Notes: generated from the sequence alone by a model not told the origin. Positions 31,982-40,953 are shown, numbered from the stretch's first letter. The stretch is 64,000 nucleotides of DNA from Segniliparus sp051660745 (GCF_051660745.1 NZ_JBOFQF010000028.1:124001-188000); one strand, 5' to 3'. Made by a program: numbers and translations.

Positions 31982-32187
31982 CCGCAGATCTCGCAATGCA
32001 GCTCTTGGCGGTCGGGCCGCCGGGGCCGGAGCAGGGCAAAGGCTCTCCGTGGGGCGTGGTGATCACCTTGCTCCTCGTCGTCGCGGTGTTCGTCCTGGGC
32101 TGGTCCATGCAGAAGCATCTCAAGAAGATCCCGAAGAGCTTCGACGAGCCGGACGAGCAGAGGCCCGAGGACGATCAGCGCGGCTGA
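31978..32187 (+). CDS. Small single-pass membrane protein (Rv1083-like)
   Basis: The 69-aa product has one transmembrane helix at about residues 25-45 (PWGVVITLLLVVAVFVLGW), then a basic segment (KHLKKIPKS) and an acidic, polar tail (DEPDEQRPEDDQRG). Size and position after mca match a conserved mycobacterial membrane protein. It is translationally coupled to mca by an ATGA overlap. Function unknown; the positive-inside rule puts the tail in the cytoplasm. Confidence 0.8.
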   Translation: MTADLAMQLLAVGPPGPEQGKGSPWGVVITLLLVVAVFVLGWSMQKHLKKIPKSFDEPDEQRPEDDQRG

Positions 32188-32190
32188 GCC

Positions 32191-32910
32191 TCAGGCCGAG
32201 GCCACGACGGCGAACCAGACGGCGACATGGTGGCAGATCGCCGCGACCACCGTCGCGGCGTGGAAGAACTCGTGGTGCCCGAACGTCTTCGGCCACGGGT
32301 TCGGCCACTTCGTCGCGTAGAGGATCGCGCCGACGCTGTAGAGCGCGCCCCCGACCGCGAGCAGCACGACCGGGGTCACCCCGCCCCGGTCGAGGACTTC
32401 GGACAGCATGAACACGGAGATCCAGCCGAGGACGAGGTACAGGACGACTCCGAGCCATCTGGTGGAGTGCGGGAAGCAGACTTTGAGCACGACCCCGGTC
32501 AGCGCGCCTATCCACACCACGGACAAGATCCAGTGGTATGTCTCGGGTTTGAGCAGGAGCAAGCAGAACGGCGTGTACGTGCCCGCGATGAACAGGAAGA
32601 TCATCGAATGGTCGAGCCGCTTCATCACGCCCCTGGACTCGGGGGTCCGCCACTGCACGCGGTGGTAGGTGGCGCTGATCGCGAACATGGCGCACACGGT
32701 GAGCGAGTACACGGCGGTGGCCCCGACCGCTTTCGCGCCCGCGTAGCCGCCGGAGAAGCTCACGAGCGTGATGCCGCAGACCACCGAGACCGCGCAGGCC
32801 CACAGGTGGATCCAGCCGCGCATACGTGGCTTCGGCGCGGGAGCGTCCTCGCCTGCGGGCGGCAGCGGCGGGGTGCAGAAGTCCCATTCGGTCAGCGTGC
32901 TTGTCGTCAT
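32191..32910 (-). CDS. Hemolysin III/PAQR-family membrane protein
   Basis: The 239-aa protein with seven hydrophobic segments belongs to the hemolysin III (YqfA, PAQR-like) family. Landmarks are SATYHRVQW, KRLDHSMIFLFIAGTYTPF and GHHEFFHAATVVAAICHH, whose Ser/Asp/His residues form the zinc site of the family. The true activity in bacteria is unclear despite the name. ATG 32910 has an AGGAAGGA Shine-Dalgarno 5 nt upstream; another ATG 24 nt earlier is rejected. The mycobacterial counterpart is Rv1085c, next to uppS. Confidence 0.9.
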   Translation of the reverse strand: MTTSTLTEWDFCTPPLPPAGEDAPAPKPRMRGWIHLWACAVSVVCGITLVSFSGGYAGAKAVGATAVYSLTVCAMFAISATYHRVQWRTPESRGVMKRLDHSMIFLFIAGTYTPFCLLLLKPETYHWILSVVWIGALTGVVLKVCFPHSTRWLGVVLYLVLGWISVFMLSEVLDRGGVTPVVLLAVGGALYSVGAILYATKWPNPWPKTFGHHEFFHAATVVAAICHHVAVWFAVVASA

Positions 32911-32956
32911 GTCGTTCCTTCCTGCAAAGACCATGGTAGCGCGCCGGAAGGCGGGG

Positions 32957-33151
32957 CTACAGGAACAGGGCTTCCGCGATGGTTTCGCGTATAGCCTCGC
33001 CGAGACGGCCTTCGGCGAGCTGCTCGCGGGCGGTCCGGTGCAGCCGCCGAGCCTTCGCGAGCGCGCCGCGCGCCTCCTCGGCGTACTGCGCGGCCCTGGC
33101 CTGGGATTGCAGGTCGGTGCGGGGGAGCCGCCTGTTCAGCCGGACGATCAT
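32957..33151 (-). CDS. Hypothetical protein, 64 aa
   Basis: A short, strongly basic and helical product (RLNRRLPRTDLQSQARAAQY; ALAKARRLHRTAREQLAEG) that could form one amphipathic or coiled-coil helix. No family recognised. ATG 33151 is used because codons further upstream lie opposite the MBL gene start. It sits between hemolysin III and the divergent MBL gene. Codon usage fits, but at this length the call is uncertain. Confidence 0.5.
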   Translation of the reverse strand: MIVRLNRRLPRTDLQSQARAAQYAEEARGALAKARRLHRTAREQLAEGRLGEAIRETIAEALFL

Positions 33152-33198
33152 TCGACATAGCCCCGAGCTTGGGCACGGCTGCGCGGGCGGCCACCGGA

Positions 33199-33204
33199 TA
33201 AGCT
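33199..33204 (+). promoter_or_regulatory. -10 box TAAGCT of leaderless MBL-hydrolase mRNA
   Basis: TAAGCT is followed by 6 nt (GTCCGC) and GTG 33211. Confidence 0.55.
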
Positions 33205-33210
33205 GTCCGC

Positions 33211-34290
33211 GTGACATCCTCCACGAGCCGCACACTGCTCGGCGACCGCGCCGAGTACCAGGGCGGTTGGCGCGAAGTGGCCGAGGGGACCTGGGCCTGG
33301 CTGCAGCCGAACGGCAGGCTCGGCGAGTCCAACGCGGGCCTGGTCTGCGGGGGCGGCGCGGGGAATCGGGGCGAGGCGCTTTTGATCGACACACTGTGGG
33401 ATCCGGCCCTCACCGCGCGGATGCTCGCAACGGCCCCGGTGCCCGCCGAGACGATTTCGGTCGTCGTGAACACCCATGGGGACGGCGACCATTGCTGGGG
33501 GAACCAGCTGGTGGCGGGCAAGCGGATCATCGCGGCCGAAGGGGCGGCGGACGATATGGCCGAGTTCGACCCGCGAGCGCTCGCGGCCCTCGGCCGAGTC
33601 GGCTCGTTCGCGGCGCCGTTGCTCGAAAGGATCCCGCCGCGCGCCAGGATCCCCGGCGTGAAGCCAGCGGCCGCCTTCATGGGTTTTCTGCGGGACACGG
33701 GCCGCTACAGCTTCCGGGGCGTGCGGCTGACCCTCCCGACCGAGTCGTTCGCCGACTCGCTTTCGCTCGACGTGGGCGGACGGCGTGTGGAGCTGGTCAA
33801 AGTCGGCCCCGCGCACACCAGGGGCGACCTCCTCGTCCATGTGCCGGACGTCGGCGTGGTCTTCGCGGGCGACATCCTTTTCTCCGGGGTCACGCCGATC
33901 ATGTGGGCGGGGCCGGCGGAGAACTGGATCGCGGCGTTGGACCGGGTCCTCGCGTTCGAGCCGAAGACGGTGGTGCCGGGGCACGGGCCCGTGGGCGAGG
34001 CGGGCGCGGCCACGGCGTTGCGCGCGTATTGGGAGTTCGTCCTTCGGGAGGGGGCCGACAGGCATCGGGCGGGGCAGAGCGCGCTCGCGGCGGCCGAGGC
34101 GATGGTGAACGGCGACGAGTTCGCCGAGCGGGGCTTCCGGGAATGGCATGACGCGGAGCGGCTCGGGGTGAGCCTCACGGTTCTTTTCGACAAGCTGTCG
34201 GGCCGGAAGAGCTCCGCCACGTTGCGGGCCCGGGGGCTCATGGCCATGGCGCGATTGGCCTCGACGAGTACAGTGGCGGACGCATGTTGA
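33211..34290 (+). CDS. MBL-fold metallo-hydrolase
   Basis: The 359-aa protein has the metallo-beta-lactamase signature NTHGDGDHCWGN (HxHxDH-like: H-G-D-G-D-H), a further His in VKVGPAHTRGDLLVHVPD, the bridging Asp in VFAGDILFSG, and the last His in VVPGHGPVG. The first His of the classic HxHxDH is replaced by Gly-Asp (THGDGDH), a pattern known in SoxH/alkylsulfatase-like relatives. Probably a thioesterase, lactonase or sulfatase-like enzyme; substrate unknown. uppS overlaps its stop by 7 nt. Confidence 0.87.
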   Translation: MTSSTSRTLLGDRAEYQGGWREVAEGTWAWLQPNGRLGESNAGLVCGGGAGNRGEALLIDTLWDPALTARMLATAPVPAETISVVVNTHGDGDHCWGNQLVAGKRIIAAEGAADDMAEFDPRALAALGRVGSFAAPLLERIPPRARIPGVKPAAAFMGFLRDTGRYSFRGVRLTLPTESFADSLSLDVGGRRVELVKVGPAHTRGDLLVHVPDVGVVFAGDILFSGVTPIMWAGPAENWIAALDRVLAFEPKTVVPGHGPVGEAGAATALRAYWEFVLREGADRHRAGQSALAAAEAMVNGDEFAERGFREWHDAERLGVSLTVLFDKLSGRKSSATLRARGLMAMARLASTSTVADAC

Positions 34291-35078
34291 ATCGGAACAA
34301 CCCCGTGCGCCGGGCGGCCGCCCGGGCCGTGTACGGCCTCTACCAGCGACAGGTGGAGCGGCAATTGCGCGGCGCGAAGCTGCCGCAGCACATCGCGGTG
34401 CTCTGCGACGGCAACCGGCGCTGGGCGCGGGCCAACGGCTTCACCGACGTGAGCCACGGGCATCGGGTCGGGGCGCTCAAGATCGCGGAGTTCTTGTCCT
34501 GGTGCGACGCGGAAGGCATCGGCCACGTCACTGTGTGGCTCCTGTCCACGGAAAACCTCCGGCGCGACCCAGAGGAGCTCGCGGCCTTGCTCGACGTCAT
34601 CAACGAGGTCGTCGCCGAGCTGTGCGCGAAGGACAAAAACTGGCAGGTGCGGATCGTCGGGGCGTTGGAGCTTCTTCCCGAGGAGTTCGCCACCGATCTC
34701 GTGGAAGCCGCGAAGAAGACGGTGGGCCGCACCGGCATCCACGTCAATGTCGCAGTCGGCTACGGCGGCAGGCAGGAGATCTCCGACGCGGTGCGCTCGC
34801 TCGTCGCGGACCGCCTCGCCGCAGGGCTGTCGGGGCAGGAGCTGGTGGAGTCGATCGACGTGGCGGCGATCGGCGAGCACCTCTACACCTCCGGCCAGCC
34901 CGACCCGGACCTGGTGATCCGCACGTCGGGGGAGCAGCGCCTCTCCGGCTTCCTGCTCTGGCAGAGCGTCCACTCCGAGATCTGGTTCACTGAGGCGTTC
35001 TGGCCCGAGTTCCGCCGGGTGGACTTCCTGCGGGCGCTGCGCGACTACGCCGCCCGCCACCGGCGATTCGGGGTCTGA
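34284..35078 (+). CDS. Cis-prenyltransferase (UppS family, Rv1086-like)
   Basis: The 264-aa cis-prenyltransferase has HIAVLCDGNRRWARANG with the catalytic Asp and RRW, VTVWLLSTENLRR, NVAVGYGGRQEI, and the C-terminal LVIRTSGEQRLSGFLLWQ. Position after hemolysin III matches Rv1086, which makes short (2Z,6E)-farnesyl diphosphate rather than the C50 decaprenyl product. It may feed decaprenyl phosphate synthesis for cell-wall assembly. Chain length cannot be read with certainty, so no symbol is given. ATG 34284 overlaps the MBL stop. Confidence 0.92.
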   Translation: MLNRNNPVRRAAARAVYGLYQRQVERQLRGAKLPQHIAVLCDGNRRWARANGFTDVSHGHRVGALKIAEFLSWCDAEGIGHVTVWLLSTENLRRDPEELAALLDVINEVVAELCAKDKNWQVRIVGALELLPEEFATDLVEAAKKTVGRTGIHVNVAVGYGGRQEISDAVRSLVADRLAAGLSGQELVESIDVAAIGEHLYTSGQPDPDLVIRTSGEQRLSGFLLWQSVHSEIWFTEAFWPEFRRVDFLRALRDYAARHRRFGV

Positions 35079-35134
35079 CGGCCCAGGCCGATACACTGTT
35101 AGCCTCAAGACTTTCTCACCAAGGAGCTTCATTC

Positions 35135-36691
35135 GTGTTCAGTTCGTTGTCGGACCGGCTGGTCGGAGCGCTGTCCCAGCTGCGGGGCAAAGGCAAATTG
35201 TCCGAAGAGGACATCGACGTCACCTGCAAGCACATCCGCGTCGCGCTCCTCGAGGCCGATGTCGCGCTGCCGGTCGTGCGGGAGTTCATCGGACGGGTGA
35301 AGGAGCGGGCCAAGGGGGTGGCGCTCTCCGGCGCCTTGAACCCGGCCCAGCAGGTGGTGAAGATCGTCGACGAGGAGCTCACCGAGATCCTCGGCGGGCA
35401 GTCCCGGCGCCTTCAGTTCGCGAAGACCGCGCCAACCGTCATCATGCTCGTCGGTCTGCAGGGAGCCGGAAAGACCACGCTCGCGGGCAAGCTCGCCAAA
35501 TGGCTCAAGGCGCAGGGCCACGCCCCGCTCTTGGTGGCTTGCGACTTGCAGCGCCCAGGGGCGGTCAAACAGCTCCAGGTTGTCGGCGAGCGCGCCGGGG
35601 TGAGCGTCTTCGCGCCGGAGCCGGGCGCGAGCTTCGAGAACGACGGGACCACCGTCGGCGACCCGGTTGTGGTCGCCCGAGCAGGCGTGGAGCTCGCACG
35701 GGCGCAGCAGCACGACGTGGTCGTGGTGGACACCGCGGGCCGCCTCGGCGTGGACCAGGAGCTCATGGCGCAAGCCGCCGCGATCCGCGACGCGGTGTCG
35801 CCGGACGAGGTGCTGTTCACCGTCGACGCGATGATCGGCCAGGACGCGTTGCACGCGGCGACGGCGTTCGACGCAGGCGTCGGGATCACCGGCGTTGTGC
35901 TCACCAAGCTCGACGGCGACGCCCGAGGCGGCGCCGCGCTGTCGGTCCGGCAGGTGACCGGCAAGCCGATCCTCTTCGCCTCTATCGGGGAGAAACTGGA
36001 GGACTTCGACGTCTTCCACCCCGACCGGATGTCGAGCCGCATCCTGGACATGGGCGACCTCTTGTCCCTCATCGAGCAGGCCCAGCGGGTCTTCGACGAG
36101 CGGCAAGCCGAAGAGGCCGCGCAGAAGATCGCCTCTGGGGAGCTGACGCTCGAAGACTTCCTCCAGCAGCTCAAGCAGATGCGCCAGCTCGGCCCGCTCG
36201 CGAACATCCTCGGCATGCTGCCGGGCGCGGGCCAGATGAAAGACGCGCTCGCGCAGGTGGACGAGCGCGAGCTGGACCGGCTCGAAGCCATCATCTGCGG
36301 CATGACCCCGCAGGAGCGGGCCGACCCGAAGCTCATCAACGCCTCGCGCCGCATGCGGATCGCGAACGGCTCGGGAGTGACGGTGAGCCAGGTCAACCAG
36401 CTGGTGGACCAGTTCTTCCAGATGAAGAAGGTCATGAGCCAGTTCGCGGGCGGTATGTTCGGCGGCGGCGGCTTCGGCTCGCGGCCGAGCAAGGCCAAGG
36501 CGAAGGCGGCGAAAAAGGGCAAGGGCAAGAAGGGCGGCGGCAGGGGGCCGCAGCGCCAACCCGCGCCCGGCGGCCTTCCCGGCATGCCGGAAGGCCTCTA
36601 CGACCTCCCGCCGGGTCTGGACGACGTCGACCTCTCCTCGCTCAAGCTCCCGCCCATGCCGAACTTCCCCGGATTTCCCGGCCAACGGTGA
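35135..36691 (+). CDS. ffh: Signal recognition particle protein Ffh
   Basis: Ffh binds 4.5S RNA and signal sequences and docks at FtsY to target membrane proteins. The 518-aa protein has the N domain (1-90), the GTPase G domain with GLQGAGKTTLAGKLAKWL, DTAGRLGVD and TKLDGDARGGAALS, and the methionine-rich M domain (about 325-435). A Lys/Gly-rich linker and Pro-rich tail (about 440-518) are longer than in E. coli but usual for actinobacteria. GTG 35135 has AAGGAG upstream. Confidence 0.97.
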   Translation: MFSSLSDRLVGALSQLRGKGKLSEEDIDVTCKHIRVALLEADVALPVVREFIGRVKERAKGVALSGALNPAQQVVKIVDEELTEILGGQSRRLQFAKTAPTVIMLVGLQGAGKTTLAGKLAKWLKAQGHAPLLVACDLQRPGAVKQLQVVGERAGVSVFAPEPGASFENDGTTVGDPVVVARAGVELARAQQHDVVVVDTAGRLGVDQELMAQAAAIRDAVSPDEVLFTVDAMIGQDALHAATAFDAGVGITGVVLTKLDGDARGGAALSVRQVTGKPILFASIGEKLEDFDVFHPDRMSSRILDMGDLLSLIEQAQRVFDERQAEEAAQKIASGELTLEDFLQQLKQMRQLGPLANILGMLPGAGQMKDALAQVDERELDRLEAIICGMTPQERADPKLINASRRMRIANGSGVTVSQVNQLVDQFFQMKKVMSQFAGGMFGGGGFGSRPSKAKAKAAKKGKGKKGGGRGPQRQPAPGGLPGMPEGLYDLPPGLDDVDLSSLKLPPMPNFPGFPGQR

Positions 36692-36703
36692 TCGGCGCGC
36701 GGT

Positions 36704-37060
36704 ATGACAAGCAGGCTTGAGACAGTCACCGTCGACTGCCGCGACCCGGCGCGGCTCGCGGCGTTCTGGACGCGGGCGCTCGGCTGGGAGGAGGTCCGAG
36801 GGGACGAGGAGGGCGTCGAGATCGCCCCGCCGGACCGTCGAGGAGCCTCGATCCTCTTCCTTGCGGTCCCTGATGCGAAAACGGTCAAAAACCGCCTGCA
36901 CTTCGACCTGAGGGCGGCGGAAGGGGGACAGGCCGGGGAGGTCGCCCGGCTTGAGGCGCTCGGAGCCCGCAAAGCCGACATCGGCCAAGGCCCGTCCGTG
37001 TCGTGGGTGGTGCTCGCCGATCCGGAGGGGAACGAGTTCTGCGTTTTGCGGGACACGTGA
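36704..37060 (+). CDS. VOC (glyoxalase/bleomycin-resistance fold) protein
   Basis: The 118-aa product has the pattern of the actinobacterial glyoxalase-like family: ETVTVDCRDPARLAAFWTRALGWE, LHFDLRAAEG, and VLADPEGNEFCVL with a terminal Glu ligand. These small metal-dependent or ligand-binding proteins have varied roles, and the substrate is unknown. It lies 12 nt after ffh, and so may be co-transcribed, and before the separate rpsP promoter. Confidence 0.85.
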   Translation: MTSRLETVTVDCRDPARLAAFWTRALGWEEVRGDEEGVEIAPPDRRGASILFLAVPDAKTVKNRLHFDLRAAEGGQAGEVARLEALGARKADIGQGPSVSWVVLADPEGNEFCVLRDT

Positions 37061-37080
37061 GGGCAGGCTGGGCGCGCCAT

Positions 37081-37109
37081 TTGTCCGGGTAGAAGATTTC
37101 TGGCATACT
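37081..37109 (+). promoter_or_regulatory. Sigma-70-type promoter of the rpsP-trmD operon
   Basis: TTGTCC (37081-37086), a 17-bp spacer and CATACT (37104-37109) give a well-spaced housekeeping promoter. The start would be near 37116, leaving a 5' leader of about 75 nt before rpsP. Confidence 0.65.
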
Positions 37110-37192
37110 GGCATGCCGGATTTGCGCGCGTTTCGTCATGGCCGCAGCGCGCCGATAAACGAACAACTCGAACCTGTATGTAGAGGAACCTA

Positions 37193-37687
37193 GTGTCAGT
37201 CAAGATCAAGCTTCAGCGGCTCGGTAAGATCCGTAGCCCGCACTACCGCGTCGTCATCGCCGACGCCCGCTCCCGTCGGGACGGCCGGGTCATCGAGACC
37301 ATCGGCAAGTACCACCCGAAAGAGGAGCCGAGCTTCATCCAGATCGAGTCCGAGCGGGCGCAGTACTGGCTGGGCGTCGGGGCGCAGCCGACCGAGTCCG
37401 TCGAAGTGCTGCTGAAGATCACCGGCGACTGGCAGAAGTTCAAGGGCCTCCCCGGCGCGGAGGGCACGCTCAAGGTCGCGCCCGCCAAGCCGTCCAAGCT
37501 CGAGGTCTTCAACGCGGAGCTGGCCAAGGTCGGCGAGGCGGGCCAAGGCGCCGCCACCACCCCGAAGAAGTCGCGCAAGAAGGCCGAAGAGGCCAAAGAG
37601 GAAGCCGCCGAGGCTCCTGCTGCGGAGGAGCCTGCTGTGGAAGCTGCGGCCGAGGCTGCTCCAGAAGCTGATACGACAGAGCAGTGA
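37193..37687 (+). CDS. rpsP: 30S ribosomal protein S16
   Basis: S16 stabilises the 30S body. Residues 1-85 are the conserved protein (SVKIKLQRLGKIRSPHYRVV, RDGRVIETIGKYHP, WLGVGAQPTESV). The last 60 or so residues form an Ala/Glu/Lys-rich acidic tail, a known feature of mycobacterial S16, which is about twice the E. coli length. GTG 37193 follows GAGGAAC. The stop overlaps the KH gene (GTGA). Confidence 0.96.
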   Translation: MSVKIKLQRLGKIRSPHYRVVIADARSRRDGRVIETIGKYHPKEEPSFIQIESERAQYWLGVGAQPTESVEVLLKITGDWQKFKGLPGAEGTLKVAPAKPSKLEVFNAELAKVGEAGQGAATTPKKSRKKAEEAKEEAAEAPAAEEPAVEAAAEAAPEADTTEQ

Positions 37688-37926
37688 CCGACACGTTGGT
37701 GGAGGCCACCGAGCACCTCATTCGCGGCATCGTCGCGAATCCGGACGACGTCCAGGTCCGCCTGGTCGGCGGTCGCCGTGGCCGGGTCCTCGAAGTGCAT
37801 GTGCACCCCGAGGACCTCGGCAAGGCGATTGGCCGGGGCGGCCGCACGGCCAGCGCGTTGCGCACCGTGGTCAACTCGATCGGCGGTCGGGGCGTTCGCG
37901 TGGACTTCGTCGACCTGGATCGCTGA
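37684..37926 (+). CDS. khpA: KH-domain RNA-binding protein KhpA
   Basis: The 80-aa single KH domain contains the nucleic-acid-binding loop IGRGGRTASALRTVV and the LEVHVHPEDLGKAI strand before it. KhpA acts with KhpB/Jag as a global RNA binder linked to cell elongation in other Gram-positives. It is coupled to rpsP by a 4-nt overlap and sits before rimM, the conserved order (Rv2908c). Confidence 0.93.
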   Translation: MTDTLVEATEHLIRGIVANPDDVQVRLVGGRRGRVLEVHVHPEDLGKAIGRGGRTASALRTVVNSIGGRGVRVDFVDLDR

Positions 37927-37941
37927 CGTAGGGGCTCTGGG

Positions 37942-38481
37942 TTGGCAGAGCTGGTCGTCGGGAGGATCGCCAAGTCCCACGGGCTCGCTGGCGAAGTGGC
38001 GGTCGAGATACGCACGGACGAGCCCGAGCTGCGTTTTGCGCCTGGCTCGACGTTGACGGCGCACCCGCCGAGGTCGAAAGCGGCAGGGCAGGCCCTCCGT
38101 GTCGTCGCCGCGCGGGAGCACGCGAACCGGCTCCTCGTCACGTTCGCGGAAGTCGTGGACCGCACAGCGGCAGACCTGCTCAGGGGCGCGCTGTTGGTGG
38201 TGCGCAGCGAGGACCTCCCCCCGAGCGAGGACCCGGACGAGTTCTACGACCACGAGCTGATCGGCATGAAGGCGCAGGACTGCGGCACGGGCTCGACGCT
38301 CGGCGAGATCGCCGACGTCGCCCATTCCACTGGCGGGGACTGGCTGGTGATGAAGGACGGGGACGGCCGTGAGACGCTCATCCCGTTCGTCGCCGCCATC
38401 GTCGTGGACATCTCTCGGTCCGACGGCGTCGTGCGAGTGGATTTGCCGGACGGCCTCCTTGAATTGAACGACCAACCGTGA
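37942..38481 (+). CDS. rimM: Ribosome maturation factor RimM
   Basis: RimM helps mature the 30S head and binds S19. The 179-aa protein has the N-terminal LVVGRIAKSHGLAGEVAVE and the C-terminal PRC-barrel with FYDHELIGM and the closing LIPFVAAIVVDIS and DGLLEL. TTG 37942 is used, with AGGGG upstream. No ATG or GTG fits the conserved N-terminus. trmD overlaps its stop by 4 nt. Confidence 0.94.
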   Translation: MAELVVGRIAKSHGLAGEVAVEIRTDEPELRFAPGSTLTAHPPRSKAAGQALRVVAAREHANRLLVTFAEVVDRTAADLLRGALLVVRSEDLPPSEDPDEFYDHELIGMKAQDCGTGSTLGEIADVAHSTGGDWLVMKDGDGRETLIPFVAAIVVDISRSDGVVRVDLPDGLLELNDQP

Positions 38482-39194
38482 AGCTCGATGTCGTCACCAT
38501 CTTCCCCGAATGCTTCAGCCCGTTGCGGGAAGGCCTGATCGGCAAGGCGGTCGAGCGGGAGATCGTCGGGCTCGAAGTCCACGATTTGCGGCAATGGGCG
38601 ACAGGCAACCACCGGAGCGTGGACGACTCGCCGTACGGGGGCGGGCCCGGCATGGTCATGCGCGCGGACGTCTGGGGCCCGGCGCTCGACGCGGTCTGCC
38701 CGGACGACGCGCTGCTCGTGGTTCCCACGCCTGCGGGAAGGCCGTTCACGCAAGCGATAGCCGAGGAGTGGTCGGCAGAGCAGCGCTTGGTCTTCGCTTG
38801 CGGCCGGTACGAGGGCATCGACCAGCGGGTGTTGGAGGACGCGGCGCGGCGGGTGCGGGTCGTGGAAGTCAGCATCGGCGATTACGTGCTTGTCGGCGGG
38901 GAAGTCGCGGTGCTCGCCATGGTCGAGGCTGTGGTCAGGCTGATCCCCGGCGTGCTCGGCAACCCGCAGTCCCATCAAGAGGACTCGTTCTCCGAGGGGC
39001 TGCTCGAAGCCCCGTGCTACACCAGGCCAGAGTCATGGCGGGGGCTCGACGTCCCGAACGTGCTCCTTTCCGGGGACCACGGGAAGATAGCCGCGTGGCG
39101 GCGGGAGCAGGCCTTGCTGCGCACCGCTCAGAACAGGCCCGATCTGCTGCGCGAAGCGGACGCATTCGATGGCAAAGACAGCGCGGGCCTCTGA
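38478..39194 (+). CDS. trmD: tRNA (guanine-N1)-methyltransferase
   Basis: TrmD methylates G37 next to the tRNA anticodon and prevents frameshifting. The 238-aa SPOUT enzyme has VVTIFPECFSPL, DDSPYGGGPGMVM, FACGRYEGIDQRV and the AdoMet knot sequence SIGDYVLVGGEVAVLAM. GTG 38478 overlaps the rimM stop. It is the last gene of the rpsP operon; the next gene is on the other strand, 1 nt away. Confidence 0.97.
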   Translation: MKLDVVTIFPECFSPLREGLIGKAVEREIVGLEVHDLRQWATGNHRSVDDSPYGGGPGMVMRADVWGPALDAVCPDDALLVVPTPAGRPFTQAIAEEWSAEQRLVFACGRYEGIDQRVLEDAARRVRVVEVSIGDYVLVGGEVAVLAMVEAVVRLIPGVLGNPQSHQEDSFSEGLLEAPCYTRPESWRGLDVPNVLLSGDHGKIAAWRREQALLRTAQNRPDLLREADAFDGKDSAGL

Positions 39195-39195
39195 A

Positions 39196-40365
39196 TCAGG
39201 GGAGTTTGCCGTCGGGGAACGCCCTCATCAGCGCGCCGGTCAGGGTGACAGCCGCATGCTTGGCGGACTCGTCGTTCGTGACCTGGGTCGCGGCGTAGCG
39301 CTGCTCGTTCACCGAGGACCCGGCAGGGTCGATCTTCTCGATCGAGAGGGCGACGAGGACGGCGTTCTTGCCTGCGGTGAGGTCGAACGCGGTGCTCCAG
39401 TACACCCAGTGGTCTTCGACGCAGCACATCCGGGCCTGCTTCATGCCGAACAGGTTCGCGTTCTCTGGATGCTCGGCGGGGAGCGCCTGGGGGAAGCCGA
39501 AGGTCTGCGCGGCGGCGCATTGCCGCTTCTCCTTCACATCCGTCTCGTAGCAGGAGCCGGTCTGCGTCGCGTTGTAGTGCTCCAGGTTCTGGACCACTTG
39601 GCTCGCGGCGTTCTTCCACGCGGCCGCCGCGTTCTTGTCGTCGTCGGACCCGTCCGCAGGCGGGGCTGCGGCCTGCTGCGCGAGGAGCTGGTCGTAGTAC
39701 GAGACGATGTCGTCGGGCGTGCTCAACGTGTTCCACCACGTGCCGTCCTCGGCGGGGACGGTGCTGTCGTCGAGCCTGTAGCGGTCTTTGATCTCCTCGA
39801 CGACGCTGGAACGCCCGTATTTCGCCCACAGCCGCCACGCCGCCGTGTCGTCGGAGTTCTTCAGGATCGACTCGATGTCGTTCTTGTCGTCGGCGCTCAG
39901 CTCCACGCGGCCCGGGTCGGCCGGGTCTGCCTTCGGCCTGCTCGCCCAGAGCGAGTCCTCGTACAGGAGATGGTCGGCGATCCAGACCTTGGTGAGCGAG
40001 GCGATCGGCGCTTGGATCTTCAACGCGGCCTCCCCGTTGGAGACGGTGACCGCGGGGTCTTTCGAGCGGTCGCGGTACGCGATGGAGAGCGAGGCCCCGC
40101 GCGCGGCGGCGGCGAACGTGGCGACAGACAGCCGGTCTTCGAGCTTGGTCTTGCCGCTCACCGACGCGTTGACCGCCGCCGGGTCGAGGAACGGGTCCGG
40201 CTTGGCGACGAGGTCGGAGTAAGGCGAGGCCAGGTCGTGGCCTCCCGTGGAGCCCACCGGGAGCTGGATAGTGCAGCCAGTGGCCGCGACGCAGGCGAGC
40301 GAGCCCGCTCCGACGATGCGGCCGAACTGGCGCGCCGTCCGGCGAGCGCTTCGACGCAATCGCAT
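39196..40365 (-). CDS. lppW: LppW-like lipoprotein with serine beta-lactamase fold
   Basis: The 389-aa exported protein has twin arginines in a basic N-region and a lipobox (VAATGC, Cys31), so it is probably lipid-anchored outside the membrane. An SxxK motif (Ser123-Lys126 in ASLTKVW) and NSDDTAAW, which resembles the SDN motif, place it in the serine beta-lactamase/penicillin-binding fold. A KTG triad is not obvious, so hydrolase activity is uncertain. Its position between trmD and rplS on the opposite strand is that of mycobacterial lppW (Rv2905). Confidence 0.85.
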   Translation of the reverse strand: MRLRRSARRTARQFGRIVGAGSLACVAATGCTIQLPVGSTGGHDLASPYSDLVAKPDPFLDPAAVNASVSGKTKLEDRLSVATFAAAARGASLSIAYRDRSKDPAVTVSNGEAALKIQAPIASLTKVWIADHLLYEDSLWASRPKADPADPGRVELSADDKNDIESILKNSDDTAAWRLWAKYGRSSVVEEIKDRYRLDDSTVPAEDGTWWNTLSTPDDIVSYYDQLLAQQAAAPPADGSDDDKNAAAAWKNAASQVVQNLEHYNATQTGSCYETDVKEKRQCAAAQTFGFPQALPAEHPENANLFGMKQARMCCVEDHWVYWSTAFDLTAGKNAVLVALSIEKIDPAGSSVNEQRYAATQVTNDESAKHAAVTLTGALMRAFPDGKLP

Positions 40366-40599
40366 GACACCCCGATCCTCAGCTGTTTCGCTGCGCGAAA
40401 ATCTATCCTGACTTCAGGGAGTGTAGCGTAGCGATCATGTCCGGCCCGTTGCGGATGTCGATTTCGTATTCGCGGCCGCGTCTGGCACAATAGAGCAGTT
40501 GCCCAACCGGGCTGGCGCACGTCCGCGCCCGATCTGTTGTCAGAGAAGAAGCGGAGCGCGCGACCCAAAAAGTATGTTGCTAAGGACTGTGAGAACACC

Positions 40600-40953
40600 A
40601 TGAACAGGCTTGATTTCGTCGAGAAACCGCTGCTGCGCGACGACATCCCGGACTTCGGCCCGGGCGACACGGTCGAGGTGCACGTGAAGGTCATCGAGGG
40701 CTCCAAGGAGCGTATCCAGGTCTTCAAGGGCGCCATCATCCGTCGCCAGGGCGGCGGGATCCGTGAGACCTTCACCGTGCGCAAGGTCTCCTTCGGCGTC
40801 GGGGTCGAGCGGACCTTCCCGGTGCACAGCGGCAACATCGCCAAGATCGATGTCGTGACCCGCGGCGACGTCCGCCGGGCCAAGCTCTACTACTTGCGCG
40901 ATCTGCGTGGCAAGGCCGCGAAGATCAAGGAGAAGCGCGTCCTCGCCAAATGA
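40600..40953 (+). CDS. rplS: 50S ribosomal protein L19
   Basis: L19 lies at the 30S-50S interface. The 117-aa product shows FGPGDTVEVHVKVIEGSKER, FKGAIIRRQGGGIRETFTVR in separate strands and the C-terminal RRAKLYYLRDLRGKAAKI. ATG 40600 gives the usual length; the frame is open 21 codons further, but that stretch is not conserved. A leader of about 100 nt precedes it. lepB overlaps the stop (ATGA). Confidence 0.96.
   Translation: MNRLDFVEKPLLRDDIPDFGPGDTVEVHVKVIEGSKERIQVFKGAIIRRQGGGIRETFTVRKVSFGVGVERTFPVHSGNIAKIDVVTRGDVRRAKLYYLRDLRGKAAKIKEKRVLAK

Noticed and set aside
40366..40599. Possible structured ribosomal-protein leader upstream of rplS
   Set aside because: A leader is likely from spacing, but no convincing conserved fold could be seen by eye.
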